From positions 1 through 33,430 of the forward strand of contig JACCZU010000230.1 in the NCBI GenBank assembly GCA_013695835.1: DNA of 33,430 bases. The letters run 5' to 3'. This document shows, in pieces, positions 18,641-27,026 of the stretch. This DNA comes from Candidatus Aridivita willemsiae. Its GTDB lineage: Bacteria > Actinomycetota > CADDZG01 > WHSQ01. Under the pieces are notes generated by a model. It ran no database searches, had not been told where the DNA came from, and saw only the letters and a program-made list of their open reading frames with translations. Each line of letters starts with the position of its first letter. Positions within the stretch are counted from its first letter, which is position 1. The translations under genes and the position numbers were made by a program.

Positions 18641-18669
18641 AGGAGGCCCCGTTTACGAGGGGGCCTCCT
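18641..18669 (+). terminator. Hairpin between the CHRD gene and the VOC gene
   Basis: 10-bp perfect stem AGGAGGCCCC / GGGGCCTCCT, loop GTTTACGAG; no U-tract. Confidence 0.5.
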
Positions 18670-18685
18670 CAACGTGGAGGTGCAC

Positions 18686-19120
18686 ATGGCGCTCAAGTTT
18701 CAGGTGACGTTTGACTGCGCAGGGCCCGACGCTCTGGCGCGCTTCTGGGCCGAGGCGCTCGGCTACGAGCTCCAAGACCCTCCCGAGGGATTCGACACGT
18801 GGGGGGCATATCTCGCCTCGGTCGGTGTTCCGGAAGACGAGTGGGACACGGGGAGCTCGATCGTCGATCCCGAAGGGGTCGGGGCGCGCATCTATTTCCA
18901 GCAGGTGCCGGAGGGAAAGTCGGCCAAGAACCGCCTCCATCTCGATGTCGATGTCTCGAGAGGGCGTGCGGCGCCGCTTGAGGAGCGCAGGGCTTCCGTC
19001 GACGAGGCGGTCGTGCGCCTCGCAGCTCTCGGCGCGACCAAGCTCTACGAGGCCAGCTTGGACGACCACTATGCCGTCACCATGCAGGATCCCGAGGGCA
19101 ACGAGTTCTGCGTGCGCTAG
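18686..19120 (+). CDS. VOC family (glyoxalase-like) protein
   Basis: ATG 18686 preceded by GGAGG; ALKFQVTFDCAGPDALARFWAEALGYELQDPPEGFDTW...KNRLHLDVDVSRG...DDHYAVTMQDPEGNEFCV. Confidence 0.88.
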   Translation: MALKFQVTFDCAGPDALARFWAEALGYELQDPPEGFDTWGAYLASVGVPEDEWDTGSSIVDPEGVGARIYFQQVPEGKSAKNRLHLDVDVSRGRAAPLEERRASVDEAVVRLAALGATKLYEASLDDHYAVTMQDPEGNEFCVR

Positions 19121-19251
19121 CCCCAACTCGGTAAGCTGCTATCGCCGCTCCGGCACTCCTTACGGAAACTTTCCCCTCTGGCTCTCAATTCCAGGCGTCC
19201 CTTTGCCGAATAAGAGTCGTCGGCCCCATGTCTCACGCGCGAGGGAGAGCT

Positions 19252-19536
19252 ATGTCGGTTAGAGCCAGAGTTCCGTTTGGCCCATCGCTGCGGCTTGCGC
19301 TGAGCAGGCTCGGAAGCGAAGCCCATCAGGGCCGGTGGCACCGCTCGCCGTCTCTCCCTCCCGTTCGGGTCACGGGGACGCCGGGCGCCCTATCGAGTGC
19401 GGCGCGTGGCGCACTCGCCGGCGCAGCAGTGGTCGCCGCCAAGCTGATCACTGCAGTCGAGGTCGTGGTGGCCGTGCTGCTCGCCTGGGTGGCGTCGCTC
19501 TTTCTCCTCGCGTGGTCGGTGGCAACCCTCCACTGA
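19252..19536 (+). CDS. Small hypothetical membrane protein
   Basis: GAGGGAG-type SD before ATG 19252; C-terminal hydrophobic segment AKLITAVEVVVAVLLAWVASLFLLAWSVATL. Confidence 0.4.
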   Translation: MSVRARVPFGPSLRLALSRLGSEAHQGRWHRSPSLPPVRVTGTPGALSSAARGALAGAAVVAAKLITAVEVVVAVLLAWVASLFLLAWSVATLH

Positions 19537-19574
19537 TTGCCTGTCACGAGGCTCGGGAGTAGCATCGCCCCGCG

Positions 19575-19889
19575 GTGGCAGAGCTGATACAGATTCGAAG
19601 AGAGCTGGGGGGCAGGTGGCGGTGGGTCTACCTCGCGCCGGACGAGGAGGTCGAGCTGAGCTCAAGCGAGCATTACGCCTCCAGGGAGGCGGCCGAGGCC
19701 GCTGCCGCCCGCGCTTATCCGGGTCTGCGAATCGAACCGTCGGGGGTACAGGGTCCCGCCCCCGAAGCGGCCGCCCCCGACCTCATGGACGTGGGCGCTC
19801 TGGTCAGGTCGGCCGTCGTGTCTGGCGCCATGCTCGTGGCGCTGCTGTGGGTGGTTAAAAGGATTGGCGACAGAGCGGGCGGCCGATAG
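19575..19889 (+). CDS. Small protein with possible YegP/DUF1508-like segment and C-terminal TM helix
   Basis: GTG start; ELGGRWRWVYLAPDEEVELSSSEHYASREAAEAAAARAYPGLRI resembles the short YegP beta-hairpin repeat; ends with VSGAMLVALLWVVKRIG. Confidence 0.5.
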   Translation: MAELIQIRRELGGRWRWVYLAPDEEVELSSSEHYASREAAEAAAARAYPGLRIEPSGVQGPAPEAAAPDLMDVGALVRSAVVSGAMLVALLWVVKRIGDRAGGR

Positions 19890-19942
19890 AGGACCAAGCC
19901 CCCAGCCCCCGAAGTGGTCGCCCGAGATATTGCCGGGCGGCG

Positions 19943-20800
19943 CTATCCAGAGGCGATGAGCGCAATACCGGCGAGCGCCAGGCCAAGCCCCGTCGTCTGC
20001 AGGGTGGTCATGCGCTCGTGAAGAACGACGCGCGCCAGCACGACGGTGCTCGCCGGATACATCGAGGTGAGCACGGCGGCGAGGGATAGCAGCCCGGTAC
20101 GGGTGGCAAGCAGGAAGAGGATGTTGGCCGTCACGTCGAGGCATCCGGCCGCGAGGATGCCCGGGAAGCTGCCCGGGGCAGGCCTCAAGGATCGCCTTGC
20201 AATCACGGCCACTGCACCCACCACCGCAATCGAGGCGAAACGGGCCGACACCAGGGGCCATAGCCCGGCGTCTGCACCCGTGCGCTCGAGCAGGATGAAA
20301 AACACCCCGAAGGCCACGCCCGCCAGGAGTGCTTGCGGCATGCCGGACCCGGCGAGGCGGAGGGGCCCTCCGGCCCGCCCGGCCTCCTCCCCGCTCCCCG
20401 AGTAAGACACGAACCCAATCGCAGCAAGTGCAAGGACGACGCCTGCAAGCGCGCCTGGGGAAGGACGTTCGCCGGTAGCAAGGCCGAAAAGCAGGGGGAT
20501 GACGGCCGCCTCAACCGCGGTGGTGGGGGCGATGATCGACATCCGGCCGCTCGCAAGGCCGCTGTAGAGAAAGGTTATGCCGGCGCCCCCGGCCACCCCC
20601 GCCGCCGCCCCGTAGCCGAGGTCGCCAGCCGAGGCGGCGCCCCCGCTGTACAACGCGAGCGCAAGGGCAAGCTCGATGAGACCTGCGCTCTGTGACAAGA
20701 GCACAACCGAGAACACGCTTGTGCGGCGGCTGAGGAGACCCCCGATGAAGTCGGCCGACCCATAGGTGATGGCGGCGCCGAGGCCGAGCAGGATCGTCAC
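19943..20800 (-). CDS. EamA/DMT superfamily transporter
   Basis: Multi-TM 285 aa; ITYGSADFIGGLLSRRTSVFSVVLLSQ...ASMYPASTVVLARVVLHERMTTLQTTGLGLALAGIALIA-type C-terminal repeat (read as VLTSMYPASTVVLARVVLHERM). Confidence 0.9.
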   Translation of the reverse strand: MTILLGLGAAITYGSADFIGGLLSRRTSVFSVVLLSQSAGLIELALALALYSGGAASAGDLGYGAAAGVAGGAGITFLYSGLASGRMSIIAPTTAVEAAVIPLLFGLATGERPSPGALAGVVLALAAIGFVSYSGSGEEAGRAGGPLRLAGSGMPQALLAGVAFGVFFILLERTGADAGLWPLVSARFASIAVVGAVAVIARRSLRPAPGSFPGILAAGCLDVTANILFLLATRTGLLSLAAVLTSMYPASTVVLARVVLHERMTTLQTTGLGLALAGIALIASG

Positions 20801-20852
20801 GGCTGCACAACATAGCCGCCCGGGGCGTCCGGCGAAGGTAGCCTGGCGACCA

Positions 20853-21218
20853 GTGGCAAAGAGCTATCACCAGCTTGTCGACGAGGCGCGCTCCGGGGTT
20901 ACCTGCACCGAGCCCGAGCAGCTCAAAGCGCGCCTCGATGCCGGGGAGGAGATCGTGCTCATCGACGTGCGAGAGCCCTCCGAGTGGAGGGGGGGCACCC
21001 TCCCGGGCGCGCATCCCGTGCCCCGCGGGGTCCTCGAGGGGCAGGTCGACGCCCGCATCCCACGCACTGCGACGATCGTGCTCTACTGCGCGGCCGGCGC
21101 CCGCTCGGCGCTCGCGGCCAAGAGCCTCAAGGAGATGGGCTTCGCAAGGGTCGAGCACCTCGAGGGCGGCTTCTCTGGTTGGGCGGGGGCCGGGGGAGCC
21201 GTAGAGCCGCCCCGCTGA
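20853..21218 (+). CDS. Rhodanese-like domain protein
   Basis: GTG 20853; LKARLDAGEEIVLIDVREPSEWRGGTLPGAHPVPRG...TIVLYCAAGARSALAAKSLKEMGFARVEHLEGGFSGWAGAGG, with catalytic-loop Cys in YCAAGARS. Confidence 0.9.
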   Translation: MAKSYHQLVDEARSGVTCTEPEQLKARLDAGEEIVLIDVREPSEWRGGTLPGAHPVPRGVLEGQVDARIPRTATIVLYCAAGARSALAAKSLKEMGFARVEHLEGGFSGWAGAGGAVEPPR

Positions 21219-21227
21219 AGCGCTTGG

Positions 21228-21488
21228 CTAACGTCCGGGGGGCCCGCCCTTGGGGCTCATCCCGAAGATCGCCCCCGAGACCTTTGGGGTGTGGCTACGC
21301 GCGTCGGTGAAGGCCTTCTTCGAGGACGCCTGAGGCCATCCGGCCCAGCCGCAGGAGCAGGCTGCGATGAAGAAGGGCTTGCCCGAGCGGGGCAGTTGGT
21401 AAGACACCCACGCAGAGCAGGTGTGGCTCTGCTGTGTCTGCTCGAAGCGTCTGGTCAGCGAATCTTCTGTGTCTTTGCGCTGCGCCAT
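21228..21488 (-). CDS. Small cysteine-containing hypothetical protein (HxC...CxCGW)
   Basis: 86 aa with balanced, protein-like composition: SHTCSAWVSYQLPRSGKPFFIAACSCGWAGWPQASSKKAFTDARSHTPKV. Co-directional with ABC-F. Confidence 0.55.
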   Translation of the reverse strand: MAQRKDTEDSLTRRFEQTQQSHTCSAWVSYQLPRSGKPFFIAACSCGWAGWPQASSKKAFTDARSHTPKVSGAIFGMSPKGGPPGR

Positions 21489-21548
21489 GGGCGTGGTCTT
21501 TTCCTCGGTCCCGTTCTCATTTCACCTTTCCCCTATGACGCTCGAGGT

Positions 21549-21572
21549 AAGCGCCGGGTTACGGCGCTTTTT
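21549..21572 (+). terminator. Intrinsic terminator reading on the plus strand
   Basis: Stem AAGCGCCG / CGGCGCTT, loop GGTTA, followed by T tract (TTTTT at 21568-21572). Confidence 0.65.
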
Positions 21573-21603
21573 AACCACCCTTGAGGCAGTTGCCCGCCTG
21601 GTC

Positions 21604-23232
21604 TCAGGCCATGGACACGAGGTCGAGGAGGTCCTGGCTCCAATAATCGAGGGTCCCCTCAGGCATCATAAGAACCCGGTCGGGGACGAGCTCGCCGACG
21701 AAGTCCCGGTCGTGGCTCACGATGATCATCGAGCCCGGCCACTCGCCAAGGGCCCGCGCCACCGCCTCACGCGACGGGGGATCGAGGTTGTTGGTCGGCT
21801 CATCGAGCAGCAACAGGTTGTGCCTGCCTGAGACGAGCTGCGCTAGAGAGAGCTTGGTCTTTTCCCCTCCGGACAGGGTGCCGGCGTCCTGCATGGCCAT
21901 ATCGCCTGGCAACCCGAACATTCCGAGCAGCGCACGGAGCGCTTGATCGGCGGCCCCCGACTGCCTGCGCATGTGATCGAGGAGGTGGGCGCCGGGCTCG
22001 ATGCCCTCGTGCTCCTGCTCGTAATAGCCGACCGAAACGCCCGTGCCGAGCCGCAGCTCGCCTGCATCGGCCGAAGTCTGCCCGGCAAGGATCCGAAGCA
22101 GCGAGGTCTTGCCGGCGCCGTTGAGCCCCATCACGAGAAGACGCTCGCCCCTGCCGACGTCGAAGCCGAGGTCCTCGAAGATCGGCGGGCCGCCGTAGCC
22201 CTTGGTGAGACGCTCGGCCATGAGCACGACCTTGCCGGCGCGCGGCGGTTCGGGGAAGCGAACGTTGATGCGGCGCTCCTTCGAGGGGGCCGAGATGGCC
22301 TCGGCCCGCATTCGTTCGACCCTCTTGTCGAGCGCTTTGGCCGTGCGGGCGCGCCGCTGGGTCTGGTGACGCATCGAATCCGCCAGCGTCGAAAGTCGCC
22401 TTATCTCCGACTGCTGCCGCCCGGCCACGCGGCCTGCGCGGTCTTCATCGCGCTTGCGTGCGGCGCGGTACTGGGTGTATGTGCCCTTGTATTCGGTGAG
22501 AGCTCCGTCGTCGAGATGAAGCACCCGGGTTATGGCGGTGTCGAGCAGCATGATGTCGTGGCTCACCACAATCAGCGCGCCCTTGTAGGAGCGAAGCCAG
22601 CCAATGAGCCATGTCTTGGCGTCCGTGTCGAGATGGTTGGTGGGTTCGTCGAGGAGCAGGGCATCGGCGCCGGCGAACAGGATGCGTGCCAGCTCGAGAC
22701 GGCGCCGCTCACCGCCGGAGAGCGCCGAGGTGGGAAGGTCCACACGGTCGGGCGCAAGCCCAAGCCCCGCTGCGATGCGGCGGGCCTCGGCCTCGGCCGA
22801 GTAACCGCCCTGCATGTTGTAAAGCTCCTCGGCTCTGGCGAAGCGCTCGACGTTGCGCTTTGACGTGCGTTCCTCGAGCTGGAGCCTGAGCTTTTCGATG
22901 CGGGCGGCAGCGTCGTCGAGACCGCGCCCTGCCAAGATGTGCGTCAAGCCCGTCACTCCGCCGCCCCCGCTCGCGTCCCGCCTCCGGCCACGGAGGACAC
23001 GATCCCCACCGTCGGAACGGAGGTCCTGGCGGAGATGGCCGAGCGCCCCTTTGGCCGCTACGAAGCCACCTTGTGGCTCCGAATCACCCGCAAGCACAGT
23101 AAGGAGCGATGTCTTGCCTGCCCCATTGCGGCCTACGAGACCGACGACCTCACCGGCGCGCACGGTGAACGACGCGCCTTCGACCACGAGGCGGCCACCC
23201 ACGTCAACGCTGAGATCACGAGCCTGGAGCAT
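21604..23232 (-). CDS. ABC-F family ATP-binding cassette protein (Uup/Ettx-like)
   Basis: 542 aa with two ABC cassettes and no TM: GLVGRNGAGKTSLL...LSGGERRRLELARILFAGADALLLDEPTNHLD and VMGLNGAGKTSLLRIL...LSGGEKTKLSLAQLVSGRHNLLLLDEPTNNLD. Confidence 0.95.
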   Translation of the reverse strand: MLQARDLSVDVGGRLVVEGASFTVRAGEVVGLVGRNGAGKTSLLTVLAGDSEPQGGFVAAKGALGHLRQDLRSDGGDRVLRGRRRDASGGGGVTGLTHILAGRGLDDAAARIEKLRLQLEERTSKRNVERFARAEELYNMQGGYSAEAEARRIAAGLGLAPDRVDLPTSALSGGERRRLELARILFAGADALLLDEPTNHLDTDAKTWLIGWLRSYKGALIVVSHDIMLLDTAITRVLHLDDGALTEYKGTYTQYRAARKRDEDRAGRVAGRQQSEIRRLSTLADSMRHQTQRRARTAKALDKRVERMRAEAISAPSKERRINVRFPEPPRAGKVVLMAERLTKGYGGPPIFEDLGFDVGRGERLLVMGLNGAGKTSLLRILAGQTSADAGELRLGTGVSVGYYEQEHEGIEPGAHLLDHMRRQSGAADQALRALLGMFGLPGDMAMQDAGTLSGGEKTKLSLAQLVSGRHNLLLLDEPTNNLDPPSREAVARALGEWPGSMIIVSHDRDFVGELVPDRVLMMPEGTLDYWSQDLLDLVSMA

Positions 23233-23267
23233 GGATCAAGTATCGGCCACTTCATCGCGGTTGGTGT

Positions 23268-24497
23268 TTAAGGAATGGCGAGCGGCTCCTCGCTCGCCAG
23301 GTACTTCATCTTTCGCCGTGGGCCGGTCCAGCCGACGTCGGGGATGAGGACGTCTCTCTTGGCGGCGATGCGCTCCCGGTGTGGCATGAGGTCGGCAAGC
23401 ATCACTCGGATCTCGGAGTCGATGTCTCCGCTCGGCCTGTAGCCGAGCTCGAAGAGGTGGTCGTGATCCGGGTTGTAGTAGTGATCCTCTTGCTCGGCGC
23501 GCGGGTTCACGAGATTTCGGATCGTGGCGTGGAGCCCTGCCTCAGCGGCCACCTTTTGCACCTTCGTCGCAAGTTCGCCGAGGTCGTAAACCTCGGCGAA
23601 CTGATTGAAGACACGGTAGTCACCCCTCTCTGGGGGATTTTCGACCGTGAGCGCGAGACATTGCATCGAGTCGCGCAGCGGCAAGAAGCCGCGTCGTTGG
23701 CTCCCTTTGCCGAACGGCGTGATGGGATGGTCGATGACCGCCTCGCAACAGAAGCGGTTGATGGCCGTGCCGAAGCAACCGTCGAAGTCGAGCCGGGTCG
23801 TCAGCCGTTGGTCGGAAGGACTCCCGGGAACTGCGCCCATCTCGTCTATGCGGGTGCCGAAGACAACGCCCTGCATGATGTCGGTGGCCCTCAGCCCCCA
23901 CAGCTTGCAGGCGAACATGACGTTGTTCGAGCCGTGCACCTTGCTCCAGTGGTACCAGGACCCGGCGTCGCGAGGAAACAGGAGATGGTCTTTCCGGCCT
24001 CTGAAATCAACCTCGAAGAAGCCCTCGGGGATGTCGAGGTTGGGGGTGCCGTACTCACCCATCGTCCCCAGCTTGACAAGATGAGCGTCGGGGCAGAGAT
24101 CTCGCATCGCGAAGAGGAGGTTGAAGGTCGACACGATGTTGTTGACCTGCACGAATATTGCGTGCTTGGCGTCGACCATGGAATAAGGCGCCGACGGACA
24201 TTCGCCGAGATGCACCACGGCTTCAGGCCGAAAGTCTTCGAGCATCTCTGCCACCAACTCGTAGTTGGTGAGGTCGCCTTCCCAGAAGCGAAGCTCGGCG
24301 CCGTAGCGCTCCTTGAAGGCGTCCCTACGCTCTTGCATGGACGCGATGGGAATGGCGCTCCACGAGCCCATCTCTTCTTCGACCCAGCGTCTCCTGTAGA
24401 AACAGTCCGATCCGGCTACCTCATGGCCGCGCGCAGCCAGGTGCTGGGCGAGAGACCAACCCAAGTAGCCGTCGACGCCGGGAATGAACACACGCAT
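23268..24497 (-). CDS. SQD1-like UDP-sulfoquinovose synthase (NAD-dependent epimerase/dehydratase family)
   Basis: GVDGYLGWSLAQHLAARGHEV; VVHLGECPSAPYSMVDAKHAIFVQVNNIVSTFNLLFAM; HLVKLGTMGEYGTPNLDIPEGFFEV; SWYHWSKVHGSNNVMFACKLWGLRATDIMQGVVFG; FGTAINRFCCEAVIDHPITPFGKGSQRRGFLPLRDSMQC; NPRAEQEDHYYN. These blocks match my recollection of plant/cyanobacterial SQD1, including the Thr...YxxxK catalytic set. Confidence 0.85.
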   Translation of the reverse strand: MRVFIPGVDGYLGWSLAQHLAARGHEVAGSDCFYRRRWVEEEMGSWSAIPIASMQERRDAFKERYGAELRFWEGDLTNYELVAEMLEDFRPEAVVHLGECPSAPYSMVDAKHAIFVQVNNIVSTFNLLFAMRDLCPDAHLVKLGTMGEYGTPNLDIPEGFFEVDFRGRKDHLLFPRDAGSWYHWSKVHGSNNVMFACKLWGLRATDIMQGVVFGTRIDEMGAVPGSPSDQRLTTRLDFDGCFGTAINRFCCEAVIDHPITPFGKGSQRRGFLPLRDSMQCLALTVENPPERGDYRVFNQFAEVYDLGELATKVQKVAAEAGLHATIRNLVNPRAEQEDHYYNPDHDHLFELGYRPSGDIDSEIRVMLADLMPHRERIAAKRDVLIPDVGWTGPRRKMKYLASEEPLAIP

Positions 24498-24588
24498 AGC
24501 TGCTCTCTTCGTCCTTTGAAAGGGCCCCCCATGGGCCGGTCGGGTGCACGCGGATTCTTACACCTCCTGGGCGCTTGCAGTTACCGGC

Positions 24589-25524
24589 TCAAGCGGGAGG
24601 CGGAATGTATTCCGCGCTTGCCGCTCCGTCGTCGAAGCTCAGAACCCACACGCTGCCCTTCTTTGTCTTTGTTTCTGCGTGCCTCTCCCCAGCCTTCCCG
24701 ACAAGCGCTGTAAGCACATCTGGGATGACGTTTCCCTGGCTGCAGACTGCGGTGACCGCTCGAGACTTTCCGAGTGCCCGCAGCAGGGCGATCGCCTCGC
24801 GTTCTCGCCCGGGCCAGCCGGTCTCTGAGAACAACGGCTCGGGCTCGATCGGCAGCCCGACGAGGCGCGCAAGCGGCTCGAGAGTCTGAACGCACCTGAC
24901 GTAGTCGGCCGAGATCAGCTCCTGGATCCCCAGAGGCGCGAGGAGCCGGCACAGGCCGGCCGCCTGCTTCAACCCCAGGTCGTCGAGCGGGCGGAGGCGG
25001 TCGTCGGCCTTCCATTTCGAGCGTGAGCCGGCGCTTGCATGGCGAACAAGGAGCAGCGTGCCGGTCTGGACCGGGCGCAGGGCGAAACGCTCGAGGACCT
25101 CCCGGTCGCGATCGTGAGTCAAGGAAGACAACGCGTCGCCGATCGAGGTCCAAGCGATCTCATCCACCTCCTTGGACGGGACGAAGGCCCCCCCGGCGGC
25201 CTGCATCGCCCAGTAGCGAACGACCTTGGGCCGCTTCGAGTCCTTGGGGCCATGAAGGTAGGTGATGGCGCCAAGGGGCCTGCCAAGGCGCACCCTATGC
25301 CCGGTCTCCTCGAGGACCTCTCGGATCGCCCCGCTCAAGTCGTTCTCGCCGGGTCCGAGTTTGCCCTTTGGCAGGCTCCAGTCGTCGTAACGAGGGCGAT
25401 GCACGAGTGCAACCTCGACGCCGTGATTGCCGGGCCCATCATGCCCGGGGCGCGCGTTTCCCTCCCGGCGCCACAGGACTCCGCCGGCGGCGCGCACCAC
25501 ATCGCCTTTGCCTAAGTCAGCCAT
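24589..25524 (-). CDS. NUDIX hydrolase fused to SixA-like histidine phosphatase (MutT1-like)
   Basis: NUDIX box GKLGPGENDLSGAIREVLEETGHRV, then phosphohistidine motif LLLVRHASAG...ELISADYVRCVQTLEPLA. Start at ATG 25524 ([15 protein letters not shown]), overlapping the CHAD gene end by 13 bp. Confidence 0.92.
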   Translation of the reverse strand: MADLGKGDVVRAAGGVLWRREGNARPGHDGPGNHGVEVALVHRPRYDDWSLPKGKLGPGENDLSGAIREVLEETGHRVRLGRPLGAITYLHGPKDSKRPKVVRYWAMQAAGGAFVPSKEVDEIAWTSIGDALSSLTHDRDREVLERFALRPVQTGTLLLVRHASAGSRSKWKADDRLRPLDDLGLKQAAGLCRLLAPLGIQELISADYVRCVQTLEPLARLVGLPIEPEPLFSETGWPGREREAIALLRALGKSRAVTAVCSQGNVIPDVLTALVGKAGERHAETKTKKGSVWVLSFDDGAASAEYIPPPA

Positions 25525-27026
25525 GCGCGCCGCTTCTTGCGGTTGAGCTTCTTCCAGGCCGGTTCGAAGTCCGAGCGGGCCGTCTCCGCTATCCTTTGCT
25601 GTCTTTCGATCAACCTTCCTGCGGCGAGATGCCACCCCGCCCCTGGCTCCGCCGCTGCGGCGATGGCAGCGATGACTTCGCTCGCAACAACCGCGTCGTG
25701 GTGACGCCCAAGCACGTCCTGGACATCCCCGGCGAGTTCGGCGAACCTTGCCGCCTCGGCCCCCCTGGCCGTCCCAAGGGCCGGTGCGACCGCTTCGGCA
25801 GCGTAGCGAACGCGCTTTGCTTGGATGCGGATCCTGTGGAGATCCTCGTCGGCCGTATGCGTTGTAGCGCCGCGTGCGGATGCGGCGAGTTTCTTCCAGG
25901 CGCGGGCGACGAGAGGTGGCAGGGCCGACTCACATGGCACCGCTGCCTCCCCGGTGAGCGCTGGGACCGCTGCCGCCGCGTTCAAGCGCTCGAGCAACTC
26001 GCCGTAGCGGGGGCCGCGCAGGTACTCGCACAGGCACAAGCGGGCGCGCTCGTGGCGCCGGGCGAGCTCATCGAAAAGCGGCTCGAGGGAGGTCTCGAGC
26101 CCCCTCGCCGAAGCGCGCAGGTTGGCCTGCAAGACATCGACGTCCCTCACTTCGCCAAGCACGCGTGCAAGCTCGCGGAGCTCATCCGAAAGAGACCCCG
26201 CCCACTCCGTCTCAACGAGGTCGGTGAAAGTGCGCAGGTCGCTGCGGAGCCGGCGCGCAGCGACCCGCATCTGATGCACGCCGGCGGCGTGCCCGAGGCG
26301 GGCTGGAGGATCGTTGACGATCAAGCGGCCGACGTTGCCGGCGATTGCCGACGTGACCGCCACGGCGGCCGGTTCCGAGGGCGCAAGGCTGCTTGGAGCG
26401 CGACCGTCGGTCGCCGCGAGCACACCGCGGCCAAGCGCCCTTACTATCTTCGGCGCCCCAGAAGAGGGGACGGCGCCGGCGAGTTCGAGCGCCCTGCCGA
26501 TACGGTTGAGGCCTTTGCGGTCGATGTCACGCGCCTCGAGCTCGACTTCGTGGAACATGTCGACGACCCGTCTCTTGTCGATGACGGAGACCTTGTCGTC
26601 GAGGAGCTCGGCAAGCTCCCGGCCTTCGGCCCCCACGAGCGACCACCCGCGGCGCATGGTGCGCAGCCGCCCGACGGGAGCGAGCTTCTCGGAGCGGACA
26701 AGAGCGGTGATGAGGTCGCGCGCTGCGTGCGGCACGCGGTTTCCCGCTCCGCTGATGTGGTGTTCGAAGCGCTCGGAACCGTCCTTTCCTGGAACGGGGA
26801 GCTTGAGCTGCCAGCCCGACCCGTCGCCATCGCCGGTTCTGTAGCGAAGGGTGATGCCGTTGCGGGCAAGCCGGTAATCGGAGGTGTCGTAATAGGTCGC
26901 CCTTAGCTCCTTGGTGGCGAGCTCTTCTACTTCTCGGACGCCGACCCCGCGCAGCAACTCCGGCGGCTCGAAGGGCCCTTCGACTTCGAACTTCAGCTCG
27001 ATCTCGGTCGCAGGCACCCTAGACAC
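25512..27026 (-). CDS. CYTH-CHAD protein (triphosphate tunnel fold plus polyphosphate-associated CHAD domain)
   Basis: CYTH motif [10 protein letters not shown]...[39 protein letters not shown] motifs [20 protein letters not shown]...[19 protein letters not shown]. Confidence 0.93.
   Translation of the reverse strand: MSRVPATEIELKFEVEGPFEPPELLRGVGVREVEELATKELRATYYDTSDYRLARNGITLRYRTGDGDGSGWQLKLPVPGKDGSERFEHHISGAGNRVPHAARDLITALVRSEKLAPVGRLRTMRRGWSLVGAEGRELAELLDDKVSVIDKRRVVDMFHEVELEARDIDRKGLNRIGRALELAGAVPSSGAPKIVRALGRGVLAATDGRAPSSLAPSEPAAVAVTSAIAGNVGRLIVNDPPARLGHAAGVHQMRVAARRLRSDLRTFTDLVETEWAGSLSDELRELARVLGEVRDVDVLQANLRASARGLETSLEPLFDELARRHERARLCLCEYLRGPRYGELLERLNAAAAVPALTGEAAVPCESALPPLVARAWKKLAASARGATTHTADEDLHRIRIQAKRVRYAAEAVAPALGTARGAEAARFAELAGDVQDVLGRHHDAVVASEVIAAIAAAAEPGAGWHLAAGRLIERQQRIAETARSDFEPAWKKLNRKKRRAWLT

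Noticed and set aside
24515-24540. GGCCC/GGGCC palindrome between the NUDIX and SQD1-like genes, considered as a terminator
   Set aside because: Stem only about 5 bp with a minimal U-tract; not enough to call transcription termination, so operon continuity there remains open.
23379-24713. 444-aa plus-strand ORF
   Set aside because: Antisense to the SQD1-like gene; no domain signal.
25368-26906. 512-aa plus-strand ORF
   Set aside because: Antisense shadow of CYTH-CHAD, which carries clear conserved motifs.
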